Origin: Pisaster brevispinus
Lineage: Eukaryota > Echinodermata > Asteroidea > Forcipulatida > Asteriidae
Assembly (NCBI GenBank): GCA_023634235.1
Contig: JAMKCF010000019.1
Span: 4,278,001 to 4,342,000, forward strand
Direction of reading: 5' to 3'
Length of the DNA stretch: 64,000 nt
Shown: in pieces, positions 37,225 to 46,351 of the stretch
Position numbering within the stretch: position 1 is the stretch's first letter
Layout: the number at the start of each line of letters is the position of its first letter
Program-made: the position numbers and the translations under genes
Notes under the pieces: model-generated
Seen by the model: the letters and a program-made list of their open reading frames with translations, nothing else
Database searches by the model: none
What the model was told of the DNA's origin: nothing

Positions 37225-37420
37225 TTACAGATTGCTGGTTTGTTGGTATGGGCCCGGATCCTTAAGGTCAGTGTAGATTGCATCTTGATAGACGGGCTGA
37301 CTACATTGGTACGGTGGAGGGTTGACTGCCTGGAATTGGGGGTTAGTTTCTCCTCCTTGGTAGATTGTCTGCACGTCTGGTAGATGAAGTACCCTCTCGT
37401 TGGTTCTTCTGGTTCCCTTC
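37225..37420 (-). CDS. Gene B exon 11: cytosolic tail and stop
   Basis: Acceptor TTTTCTTCAATAG, phase 2, 64 residues (518-581) ending at TAA. The tail starts KGTRRTNER and has several short linear motifs: NPQF (543-546, NPxY-like with F), PPPY (551-554, a WW-domain ligand) and YTDL (566-569, fits YxxPhi for AP2 binding or an SH2 site). Another tyrosine lies in PGPY. Together these suggest regulated endocytosis or ubiquitin-ligase recruitment, from motifs only. I could not identify a confident polyadenylation signal downstream. Confidence 0.85.
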
Positions 37421-37467
37421 CTATTGAAGAAAATAAAGAGAAATACAAGAGTATGATTGTCTAACTT

Positions 37468-37840
37468 GGTGCTCAATACGGGGCATGGTGTAGCTTTTTG
37501 TTGTGTCTTCATCCTGTGCTAGGAATCTCATGCATTGTACGAGGATTTTAGGTGTGTGTGTGTGAGTTTGTTTTCACATTCAAACCGGGGACCTATAACA
37601 AAAGAGGACAATAGGGTCCCCGGTTGGGTAAAGGTCCCCAGTTGGAAATTGTGTACAAAACCAATGGGAGCTGTTGCCAAAAAGTTAAAGTCCAAACAAA
37701 AGAGGGACAATAGGAGGTCCCCGATTGGAGGTGTTTACACACTTGCTTGTGTGTGTGGGGGGGGTACTTCTGTACAAGAGGAAAATAGCGTCAATGGGAG
37801 CATAGGGGGATACCATCTGCATCATATCGGGCATGGTATA
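37468..37840. repeat. Dispersed repeat copy 1 near gene B 3' end
   Basis: Begins ggtgctcaatacggggcatgg, continues to ttgtgtcttcatcctgtg, and ends atatcgggcatggtata. A second copy with both ends is at 41768-42097 in the same orientation. The interior here has two ggtcccc-type subrepeats. Confidence 0.5.
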
Positions 37841-37904
37841 CTGGGACTCTTGAGCCCTTGGTCACCCTTGGCCGATAACTTTTTGTAATATGTTTGATGT
37901 TTGA

Positions 37905-37972
37905 ATGATTGATTGATTGGTTGATTGATTGATTGATTGATTGATTAATTGATTAATTGATTGATTAATAAA
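37905..37972. repeat. ATTG microsatellite
   Basis: About 15 copies of gatt/gattg with gattaatt variants, about 50 bases from the gene B exon 10 donor, inside the intron before exon 11. Confidence 0.85.
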
Positions 37973-38022
37973 TCCGTGGATGGCTGGTTTAAACAAAGAC
38001 CTGACATCCCCCTAATACAAAC

Positions 38023-38116
38023 CTCTTTTTGAAGAAGAGGATGATGAGCAGCACGACAACAACCAGCGTTACTGCGCTTGCCACGCCAATAATCAGTGCA
38101 TATGAAATGCCACCCT
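38023..38116 (-). CDS. Gene B exon 10: transmembrane helix
   Basis: Acceptor TATGTATTTTAG, donor AAGAG|GTTTGT, phase 1 in and 2 out, residues 486-516 plus split R517. A ~22-residue helix (ALIIGVASAVTLVVVVLLII) is followed by FFKK, a positive stop-transfer that sets the following exon in the cytosol. Confidence 0.87.
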
Positions 38117-39046
38117 CTAAAATACATAAAGACAAAAGAAGACGGTTCATAAAGATAAAAGTCACAACTATACTTGACTGAGTAGTGCCAATTTCGGCCT
38201 CCGGATGCCCCCCCCCCATTGAAATGTTGACTTATTAAATATTGCATTTTATAACCTTTATGTGATAGTTCTATTTTTGTAAACTACACGTTTACACGGA
38301 GACAACTCCTTTGTTTTAGCCTTCACGTCAAATTATCGTAAAAAGAATAGTAAATGGCATACAAAGGGCGCTGACAAGGGGCTTGTTTAAGAAATGCGAA
38401 CATAAACTACCGTTTTAATTGGCCAGTAGTGCCCCCCTAGAAAAAAAAAATTGTGCACCTCTTGTGCCCCCCTAAAAATGTAAACCCTAGTTTCGGTGCT
38501 GGTCCCAACTTCAACAGGGTGTTCACTTTAAATTTGTAGTCCAGTTATATGGTTTATTCTTTTACAATTAAGACTACCATGAATAATTGTCAACACTCGA
38601 TTTTCTATTTCACCTCTTCATCGTTTTGCTCTTTCATTCTCTTTTACATTTCCCTTTTTATTGTCGAAGTCCTATTCCCATTTGCGTTCTGTGAGTTTTC
38701 AATCTGTCTCTGTTGCACCTTATGTATTTATTTATCATTCAGTGTTTTAGAATTTATACCAAAGTCCCCTAATACAGACATAAGATGCGGACCAACGAAG
38801 AAAAGAACATTTATTAAAACAGAAAGTTTAGTTTTAACGCTTATCTCCTTTATTCTTTTATTTGTTCACTTTCTGTTTTCAAAACTTCTTTTCTACTTTT
38901 ACCTTTCAACTATTCCACTTATTACTGGATTATTTAACTCGGTGTTAACGTTTCCATTGTCCATCCTTCAATTCGTCTTTTTCTATCACTAAAAAAAGTG
39001 GTGATCCACCGTCTACACTCTTCCCTCTATAGTGTTTGCCACTTGC

Positions 39047-39256
39047 CTTCCTTGTCGATTACACACTGGGTGTCACCGCCCGACCATGATCCATCCGCAG
39101 CACTGCAAACACGTCGAATCGAATGATCATTCGATCCCTGGATGACATAGCCGTTTTCACAAGTAAGCAGGACCTCCTCTCCTGGTTGGAAGAATGAGTT
39201 CGTGTTGGACATTGTCATATGCTTTGATGGTGGTGGACGAGAACATCCTTGCTTTG
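39047..39256 (-). CDS. Gene B exon 9: sushi module 2, with GC donor
   Basis: Acceptor TTCCAACAG, phase 1, residues 416-485. Four cysteines: AKQGCSRPPP, EEVLLTCENGYV, RRVCSAADGSW and GDTQCVID. No GT donor in phase 1 exists before the in-frame stop. GAAG|GCAAGT at 39046 gives a phase 1 end with the exact GC-AG donor consensus and joins to the phase 1 acceptor of the transmembrane exon. The only nearby GT (TGT|GTAATC) would be phase 0 and would bring in a stop in the next exon. Confidence 0.85.
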
Positions 39257-39350
39257 CTGTTGGAAAGAAATTATCGAAAGACTGCTTCAACTTTATTTTT
39301 TCAAGTAATACACCACAAGGAAAACTTGAGCAAAGAAACATTCACTTGAG

Positions 39351-39416
39351 CAGGATTTTAACATGCGACCTCCGGTATAAAATGCCTGCACTATACCAAC
39401 TGAGCTATCTAGCACC
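39351..39416 (-). mobile_element. tRNA-like SINE head
   Basis: Minus strand has TAGCTCAGTTGG (A box) and CCGGAGGTCGCATG followed by a degenerate B box (TGTTAAAATCC). It is too degraded for a functional tRNA. It lies just upstream of gene B exon 9, inside an intron. Confidence 0.5.
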
Positions 39417-40020
39417 TATGTTGGCGGTCTCCCTATTTTTGTAAATATCTTTGCTTGGGGTGCCAGTCAGAAGCCATACAACCTGCAACGGCAGTGTAGC
39501 CAAGGATCACACCAAGGTTTACAATACAACCTGTGGGAAGCGGCAGGAGAAGGGTTACCGTGATGATACTTGTTTTTTTCCCAATTACCAATCAATAAAC
39601 CACAAGGAAAAACATATATCATGAGCGCCAACACGTACTTATACAAAACAACGGATATAGAAAGCTTAGGTCACAACACGTTTATCCAATGAAGTCATTG
39701 GGCCTTTAAGACCAGTGCCTGTCCTTGCGGATAAAGACCGGGGACCAGTCTACTTCACTAGTGGCTGACTGGGAACACTTAAGCAGGTGGGCTCGAGGTT
39801 TAAGAGGGCTATTGTGTCAGCATGGAGCAAGTTCGGGAGGGCGACAAGAGTGACTGTACTGTGTGACGTAGCTCTTGAATTGACTAGCTCTACCATGCTC
39901 CAGTGCATAGTCGATCTAGTCAATCTCCCTGTGCTCTATGGTTTCTGGTAAGTCTAGCCACTCTAGTCGCCCACCCGAACTTGCTCATGGTTGAATAGTT
40001 TGATGGTGTTGTAAGCTCAC

Positions 40021-40115
40021 CGAGATCGCAAGTATTTCCCTCGTAACCAGGAGCACATTGACAAGTGAAGTCGTCCCTCAAAGTAGTACAGGTACCTCCG
40101 TTCATACAGGGAGAG
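40021..40115 (-). pseudogene. Relic EGF-like exon without acceptor or first cysteine
   Basis: Reads [12 protein letters not shown] and [14 protein letters not shown], very close to exon 6, and keeps a good donor (CTCG|GTGAGC). The 5' end is replaced: the AG and the F-C-D-S start found in exons 6 and 7 are missing, and reading back in frame meets TAA within ten codons. The nearest upstream AG would be phase-compatible but includes that stop. Most likely skipped in the mature transcript. Confidence 0.65.
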
Positions 40116-40207
40116 GTGAACGAGTTTTAAAAGCACCCTACACAAACTCTTATTGGACTACGGCCACTCTGGGCACGGCGATTGTAGAGTATACATTCCA
40201 GTTATAT

Positions 40208-40255
40208 CTAAAAAGATGCACTCTGCTTGGTTTTCATTCCAAGTGAAGTCCACAA
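40208..40255 (-). pseudogene. Relic 3' end of a third sushi exon
   Basis: Minus-strand bases here match the last ~45 bases of exon 8 closely; the reading DFTWNENQAECI corresponds to DFTWTEYQAECI. The donor GT is AT in this copy (TTTTTAG|ATATAA), and I find no recognisable upstream cysteines. It looks like a duplicated sushi exon that has decayed. Confidence 0.6.
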
Positions 40256-40408
40256 GTCAGAACACATTGTAACTAGTAAAGATGTAGGGGGCAGGGTGGA
40301 TGTGTGTAAGCTTATGTTATTTGCCTCTCCTTTTAGGCACACTTATAGTAAGCCTGTCTAACTAACAGTAAGTGCTAAGTAATATGGTAGTAGGGGAACC
40401 CATCCTAC

Positions 40409-40597
40409 CTAACTGGATGCACTCGGCTTGGTATTCAGTCCAGGTGAAGTCGGATTGACAAAACCACACTGCAGACCCTCGGAACTCATAGCCGTCAGGA
40501 CAGCCAAACGTGACCTGCTGACCCGGAAGATAAACAAGCTGGTACGGATCCACGGTGAGCTTATCCGATGCATCATGGGTAAGTTCGCATCCCATAA
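40409..40597 (-). CDS. Gene B exon 8: sushi (CCP) module 1
   Basis: Acceptor TTATTGGACAG, donor GTTAG|GTAGGA, phase 1/1, 63 residues (353-415). Four cysteines with sushi spacing: GCELTH, VTFGCPDGYEF, VWFCQSDFTW and AECIQL, with the conserved tryptophan before the fourth cysteine. LPGQQVTFGC matches the usual y-x-x-G-x-x-v-x-x-x-C segment. Sushi modules mediate protein binding in complement regulators and adhesion receptors. Confidence 0.87.
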   Translation of the reverse strand, partial: LWDANLPMMHRISSPWIRTSLFIFRVSRSRLAVLTAMSSEGLQCGFVNPTSPGLNTKPSASS

Positions 40598-41248
40598 CTG
40601 TCCAATAATAAATAAAACAATAAATTTTGTTAAGTAATACCCCGTTGCATCAGTATACAACGGTCAAATTGAGTAATTTAATTTCAACCGTTTAGCATTC
40701 ACTAGTCAAAGAAGATCATTTAATGTATTAGGTCGCAAATATAATTCAATTTCGCCAGCAGCAAGAGGCGGGTCAATCATTCAATTTCATCAATTTTAAT
40801 CAGGGGGAGTAGAAACTTAACTGAAGAATGGTGAAAATGTATAGTCTTGAATGCCTGTATAGGATGGCGTGTCGTGACCAAGTAGTAAAAAGCACTGGAC
40901 TCAAGTAGAAACCTTACAGTTTGATGGAAACTAGTGCAGATGCGTCAATTTTAATGGCATTTATTGAACCTGATTTTGCTGAAATTGACCCGGAAAACAT
41001 ATATCATATCAATGATCAAGATATGAACGATGCACTGTCCGACGTCACAACACAAATTACTACCTGCTCCTTTGCGCATCGTGTTTTGCCAAAAAATTGG
41101 ATTAGGCGGGACGTCACGAGCCGTCTATGAGTTATGTGACCTTCCTCCTCAACAGAAATAAGCGAAAAAGTCCAGGTCCAAGTTCAAATGAGACTAAGAT
41201 GAATCTACAAGTACTACAAACGATGTTGATTGAGTACAACTAGCTTAC

Positions 41249-41344
41249 CAAGATGGCAAATGTTTCCTCCGTAACCAGGAGCACAATGACAAGCCGAGGA
41301 AGTGCATGTACCTCCATTTCTACAGGGAGAGCTGTCACAAAAAT
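41249..41344 (-). CDS. Gene B exon 7: EGF-like module 2 (short)
   Basis: Acceptor CCACTTCCAG, donor CTTG|GTAAGC, phase 1/1, 32 residues (321-352). [14 protein letters not shown] is followed directly by TSSACHCAPGYGG, four residues shorter than module 1 between cysteines 3 and 4. All six cysteines remain, so the fold should hold with a shortened hairpin. Confidence 0.87.
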
Positions 41345-41767
41345 CTGGAAGTGGACAAATAATAGATTCGCGTCAGCTTACTGATAAATAAACCACCTGA
41401 ATAACTTACTCGGTGTATTTTGTTGTACCAGAGGAGATTCATCTCTGTGATGAATTTAGGCTTTGTAAAGTTTTTTAAGAAGCAGTGATTCTGCCAGCAG
41501 TACAAATATTAATCTGTTCAAAATCAATCAATTTAATATTTGTGTTTGTCTAGGTACTTAGGCTTACTGAGAGTGTTGTTAAACATGTTAACTCACTTGC
41601 TACCTTTATTGGTGCATTCTGCTTTCTAGCATTTGTTTCACGAGAACATTATGCTAATTGAAACTGTTTGACATTCCATTGTTTTTTATGTTTTCAGAGA
41701 CAAAAAGAGAAAAAAAGAACCAAACAGTTAACCAACACATCGGTTTTAAATCTCAAGTCATTTGTTA

Positions 41768-42097
41768 GGTGCTCAACTTGGGGCATAGTGTTCCCCCACC
41801 CTCACTGTGTCTTCATTGTGTGGTTTGATTTTCAGAAGATTTGTTATTGTTACTTTAATGTTATTTTATTTTTATTATTATTTTTTTTTACTTAATATTT
41901 TTATTGTTATTTATTTATGTGACTATCCTTTTGATAATTACTGTTATTATTTTTTGTATTTATTGTATTCACTTAGTACTATTAATATATATACATTTTT
42001 GTTAATATTATTATTATTATTATTATTTTATTTTATTTTTTATTTATTTATTTTTTTTTTTTTTAAATTTGTCTACCTCCATATCGGGCATGGTATA
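41768..42097. repeat. Dispersed repeat copy 2 in a gene B intron
   Basis: Shares ggtgctcaacttggggcatag, tgtgtcttcat and atatcgggcatggtata with copy 1. The interior is mostly an ATT/ATTT low-complexity tract. Confidence 0.5.
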
Positions 42098-42336
42098 ATG
42101 CCATCAGTTCAATTTCATTTTCATTTCCAATTTCAACTTTTTATAAACGTCACGTCACGTAAAAGAAACATGAAAATTGTTTTCCAGTGCGCATCATACT
42201 AAGATATGTTTATAAATTATATAAGAAGTTAACAAAATATACAGAACCGGTACTTCAAAAAAGATTAACGGGAAAAATTACAACTATCTAAAATTTAAAG
42301 GCTGCGAACCAAATGGTTGGCGGGTTTCATTCTTAC

Positions 42337-42444
42337 CAAACTGACAAACTTCCCCTCCGTAGCCAGGAGCACATTGGCAAGTAAAGCCAGCCGTCAATGA
42401 AGTGCAGGTACCTCCGTTCATACAGGGAGAGCTGTCACAAAAAT
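42337..42444 (-). CDS. Gene B exon 6: EGF-like module 1
   Basis: Acceptor CCGTTGGCAG, donor TTTG|GTAAGA, phase 1/1, 36 residues (285-320). The six cysteines fit the EGF pattern C-x4-C-x5-C-x8-C-x1-C-x8-[15 protein letters not shown], then [15 protein letters not shown]. No calcium-binding D-x-D/N-E start or hydroxylation consensus is evident. The exon is nearly identical in its 5' half to exon 7 and to the relic at 40021, so the module expanded by exon duplication. Confidence 0.9.
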
Positions 42445-43545
42445 CTGCCAACGGACAAACATGTAGGAATGTTAAATTCATTTTGTAACGATATCCATAT
42501 TTTATTAGCATGGGCGGAATTAACCCAAAGTGGCAAATGACGCATAACAGTTCAAGGAACAAAGCATGGTTTGCTCATGCACTCCAAGAATGACATTTTT
42601 ATTTACAGGTAAGTGTTTCAACAAAATTTAAAGTCTACACGAAACCGTTGTTCCTTACAATCTCTTGAGTATGTGTTAAACGTTTCCATGCTTTCTTCAG
42701 TCACGAATTGTAACTCTAGTTGAATGGAACATGACATACAAATTGGACTGATTTTTCTTCTTATTTAAACATCTCATTTAAAAACTGTTCCAACCAGAAT
42801 TATTTAGCTATGATCGAAGAACCGTTTACTCAGCAAGTGTGTTTTCTTCATTTTTATTGATGTCAGTTTGACTGTAGAAAGGTAATTATAACTGTGATCA
42901 AACTAATCGCAACTTGTAAATCACATACCCAATGGGAGACTTTGAACGCTAGATGGCAATAGACATTCCAAATGAATTTGTTCTTTATAGTTCTCAGCAT
43001 GCGCACATTTCAAAGAACAATAAAAGGTACACCCACTAAATAAGCTCCGACAGCAACCAGTGCAAAAGGCTAAACATTCAAAAAATTATTTTCAAATACT
43101 CATTGACTCCAAAACTTCCACCTTGCTCAATGTGACCGTCGAGTTATTCACCGTCCGAATAAAGAAAAAAGCTATCCTAATCTGTGTGTAAACTTCCTAA
43201 CATCTCATCATCAATCTTGAAAAAATGGCCCAACACCTACAGAGCATTGTGCATTGAAAAGGTTGAAACATAGAGGGACGAGTTTTCTTCGGTCACGAGG
43301 TTGCTGGGCGCCATGTTCGGTCCAAATGCAGCAGACAAATCTAGCACCCTGTGTTCATCAAGGTGTGTGTGTGTTTTAGTTTTTTTACACAAAATGGCTT
43401 CTAATCCCAAGTTGTCGCAACTCCCCACTATACGGCTCTGCCTGCACACTTTGCTGCTAACCAGCATCCCACACTCTCAGTAATCAGTTCATATTCATTG
43501 CTTGGTTTGTTTACAACGCGTGACCGGCAGAAAATCATTGAATAA

Positions 43546-43600
43546 TACAAATATATATATATATATATATGTATAGGGCCTATATATATATATATATAAA
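43546..43600. repeat. AT microsatellite with palindromic centre
   Basis: Two (at)n tracts flank gtatagggcctatat, so the whole is a near palindrome. Confidence 0.75.
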
Positions 43601-43873
43601 ATTAGTAGGGGCGATGGCCTTAGCTTTCGATCCAATCCGGACCTTCGTCAGAGGCATAAACAAGAACACACACAAACATTTATAGCAAAAAGAGGAGCAA
43701 AGGATTAAGGGAGGGTATCCAGAAAAAACGGGTATATATCTATATATAAAATAATGATCATTATTCTTAAACAAATATTCATTTCAACTGTTTTGGAAAC
43801 TGTTTCGAATCTGTAACCTGTAATTTGTGTTTGTTTGCCTTTTCGGTAAAGCAAGAAAAAACATAATACAAAC

Positions 43874-44134
43874 CTTCGTATATGTGAATCCCCCCGGCTC
43901 TCTCGAATATTGCTGGACCGTAATATTGCTCCCCTGTGCCCCTCTTTGATACACGGAGAATAGTGGAAGTACCCCAATCAGTCCAATACAAGTTGTCATT
44001 AAACAGGAACAAATCAAACGGAACAAATGTGCCATTATAGGGAGTTAGGTCTATCACAACTGTCCGGCTGTTGCTGGAGAGGTCCCTTTGCTCAATTGTT
44101 TCCAACTTGCTGTCACACCAGTACAGTTTGTTTT
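43874..44134 (-). CDS. Gene B exon 5: propeller blades 5-6
   Basis: Acceptor GCTTTTATAG, donor ACGAAG|GTTTGT, phase 1/1, residues 198-284. KLYWCDSKLETIEQRDL and NLYWTDWGTSTILRV are the last two blades, so one six-bladed propeller is complete. The segment ends AGGIHIYE, the usual closing strand before an EGF module. The donor GTTTGT is weaker than the others. Its truncated paralog starts at 63685. Confidence 0.88.
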
Positions 44135-44917
44135 CTATAAAAGCAACAAAAAGCAAATACAATATGTAAAGATGGTTGAAAGATTTAGTACCAACGTAAT
44201 GTATTACTTTCCCTGCAAACTTCCCTGTAGGCCTTGCCAACTGTTTAATATATTAGTACGCATACACCCCTGCCTTGTGTTTAACCTCTTTTTCATATCC
44301 CTGCACCACCCCTACTGTTTTCTACAGTAGGTAAGGATATCTTAATAAACCATGGATCATTTTAGCTTTTTCCAATTTATTCCACGCCCAACATCGGCGG
44401 GTCTAGGTATGACTGACAATTGACGGACCGATTTTGTACACAAAAGACTCTGTCAGAGTTTTGTCCTGCCCCTTTTAACCGAACCACTGTCCACCGACAC
44501 GCCCTCTAGGACATGTGGCATGGACCAGCTTAGGATCTTATGGTGTAAATGGTTGCTGAAGACATAAAGTATTGCTCTGAAGGACTACCCCATAACACCC
44601 CAAGCCACATACTGAGATGTTAACTGGCCTAAGTAAACCTTAACCCGTCAAAGGACTTCTCCAGGACTTCCAAAGGCTCTGTGAGACGATGTGAAGTCCT
44701 GGGTAAAGATGACTGATTATTTTTATATTGAGGATTAATAGGTTTTTTTTTTATCAAACCAGGCTGGACAAGGCCATAGTTTCTGAAGTCCATAGATGTA
44801 TGTTTACACGGAAGCTCCCGCTGAAGCTGAGGCATGCGTTTGCAAAGAGATGCTTAGGGTCAAGTAAACGAACTAACCCAGTGCATGCATCTTTAGTCGC
44901 AATTAAATCACAGGCAT

Positions 44918-45597
44918 ATGGTGTTCTATAAAGGACACTTATCTGTTTTGTCGTGCGTGTGGAGAAGAGGTCCGTCGTGCCTGTGAGCAAAGCGTCGTGC
45001 CTGTGAGCAAAGCGTCGTGCCTGTGAGTAAAGCGTCGTGCCTGTGAGCAAGTCCGTCGTGCGTGTGAGCAAATCGTCGTGCCTGTGAGCAAGTCCGTCGT
45101 GCCTGTGAGCAAAGCGTCGTGCGTGTGGAGAGCTCCGTCGTGCGTGTGAGCACGACGGCTTTACTCACACGCACGACGGCTTTGCTCACAGGCACGACGC
45201 TTTGCTCACAGGCACGACGGACTTGCTCACAGGCACGACGCTTTGCTCACAGGCACGACGGACCTCTCCACACGCACGACGCTTTGCTCACAGGCACGAC
45301 TGACTTGCTCACAGGCACGACGCTTTGTTCACAGGCACGACGGAGTTGCTCACAGGCACGACGCTTTGCTCACAGGCACGACGCTTTGCTCACAGGCACG
45401 ACGGACTTGCTCACAGGCACGACGCTTTGCTCACAGGCACGACGCTTTGCTCACAGGCACGACGGACTTGCTCACAGGCACGACGGACTTGCTCACAGGC
45501 ACGACGCTTTGCTCACAGGCACGACGCTTTGCTCACAGGCACGACGGACTTGCTCATAGGCACGACAAAACAGATAAGTGTCCTTTATAGAACACCA
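44918..45597. mobile_element. Inverted-repeat element filled with a 20-bp minisatellite
   Basis: Perfect 38-bp inverted ends (44919-44956 and 45560-45597) are flanked by the 9-bp direct repeat CACAGGCAT (44909-44917 and 45598-45606). A 9-bp duplication suggests a Mutator-like group. The interior is a ~20-bp unit (cgtcgtgcctgtgagcaaag) repeated about ten times in one direction up to ~45,155, then about twenty times as its reverse complement. The element could fold into a long hairpin. It lies in the intron between gene B exons 4 and 5. Open frames across it are repeat artefacts. Confidence 0.8.
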
Positions 45598-45704
45598 CAC
45601 AGGCATGGGTTAAATGGTGGAATCAAATTCCTAAATAACCAAGCGATGAACATTCATGGGCAGAGTAATAAAAGAAGAAACGGCTTGGTACTAATTATAT
45701 TTAC

Positions 45705-45832
45705 CTCGATGATCTATGGCCAAACCACTTGGAAACAGCATATTATCTTGGACAATAACGGTTCTGTCAGTTCCATCAAGATTTGCTCTCTCTATGGTTC
45801 CATTGTTTCCTGAATCGGCCCAGTAGATGTGC
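45705..45832 (-). CDS. Gene B exon 4: propeller blade 4
   Basis: Acceptor CGCTTTCTAG, donor CGAG|GTAAAT, phase 2 in and 1 out, residues 156-197. HIYWADSGNNGTIERANL, DGTDRTVIV and FPSGLAID mark one blade with YWAD in place of YWTD. A frameshifted paralog is at 63027-63161 on the other strand and is 7 bases longer. The intron after this exon carries the 44918-45597 inverted-repeat element. Confidence 0.88.
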
Positions 45833-46191
45833 CTAGAAAGCGAATGTTAGAGGTTTCATTCAGCCATTTTTCGACACAGAGCATAAAAACAACGTGGAAA
45901 GTCTAACAACACTAAATAGAGAGAGAACAGTTCGGAACTTTGCTTGTTTTGGGGTCGTTAAAACATAGATTCAAAAATAAAAAATGATAAAAAACAACAG
46001 TTTAGGAAAGAAAAAGTGACCTTGCTTTTTGGGGGTGCTGACAAAACAATTTACTTTCTACTATAGCTTATGTCAGCATTGCTAGAGTGTAAAGTTCAAA
46101 CTTCAAAAGTTCTAAGGCATATAATTATGTTTGGAAGATCTTCCACATGTCATATCTAGGGTAACATTCCCATCACAGTGCTTGTACGTAC

Positions 46192-46351
46192 CCGTTGTCA
46201 TGATCAGTTATAATGCCCCTTGGGCGGATGATGTTCTCAACAATAATTTCTTTCCTCCCTGAGCCGTCCATGGGGATCCGCGCAATGTGACCCACTTCGT
46301 CTGTCCAATACACCATTCTTGATGTAACATCTAATGCCAATCCGCCCGGCA
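46192..46351 (-). CDS. Gene B exon 3: propeller blade 3
   Basis: Acceptor CTTTCAAACAG, donor AACGG|GTACGT, phase 1 in and 2 out, residues 102-154 plus split G155. PGGLALDV, MVYWTDEVGHIARIPM, DGSGRKEIIV and RPRGIITD show a complete YWTD blade. The phase 2 donor agrees with the phase 2 acceptor of exon 4, which fixes this otherwise unusual CGG|GT junction. Confidence 0.85.

Noticed and set aside
38549..38992. 147-codon plus-strand frame with several hydrophobic stretches.
   Set aside because: It lies in a gene B intron and is T-rich, which makes Phe/Leu/Ile runs by composition.
43610..43680. Segment with gatccaatccggaccttcgtcagaggc, reminiscent of retroelement ends.
   Set aside because: Only a short stretch, no second copy in the window and no coding support.
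44935..45570. Regularly spaced repeats that could suggest a CRISPR array.
   Set aside because: No unique spacers; the repeat unit is contiguous, inverts at the centre and lies in a eukaryotic intron inside a TIR element.
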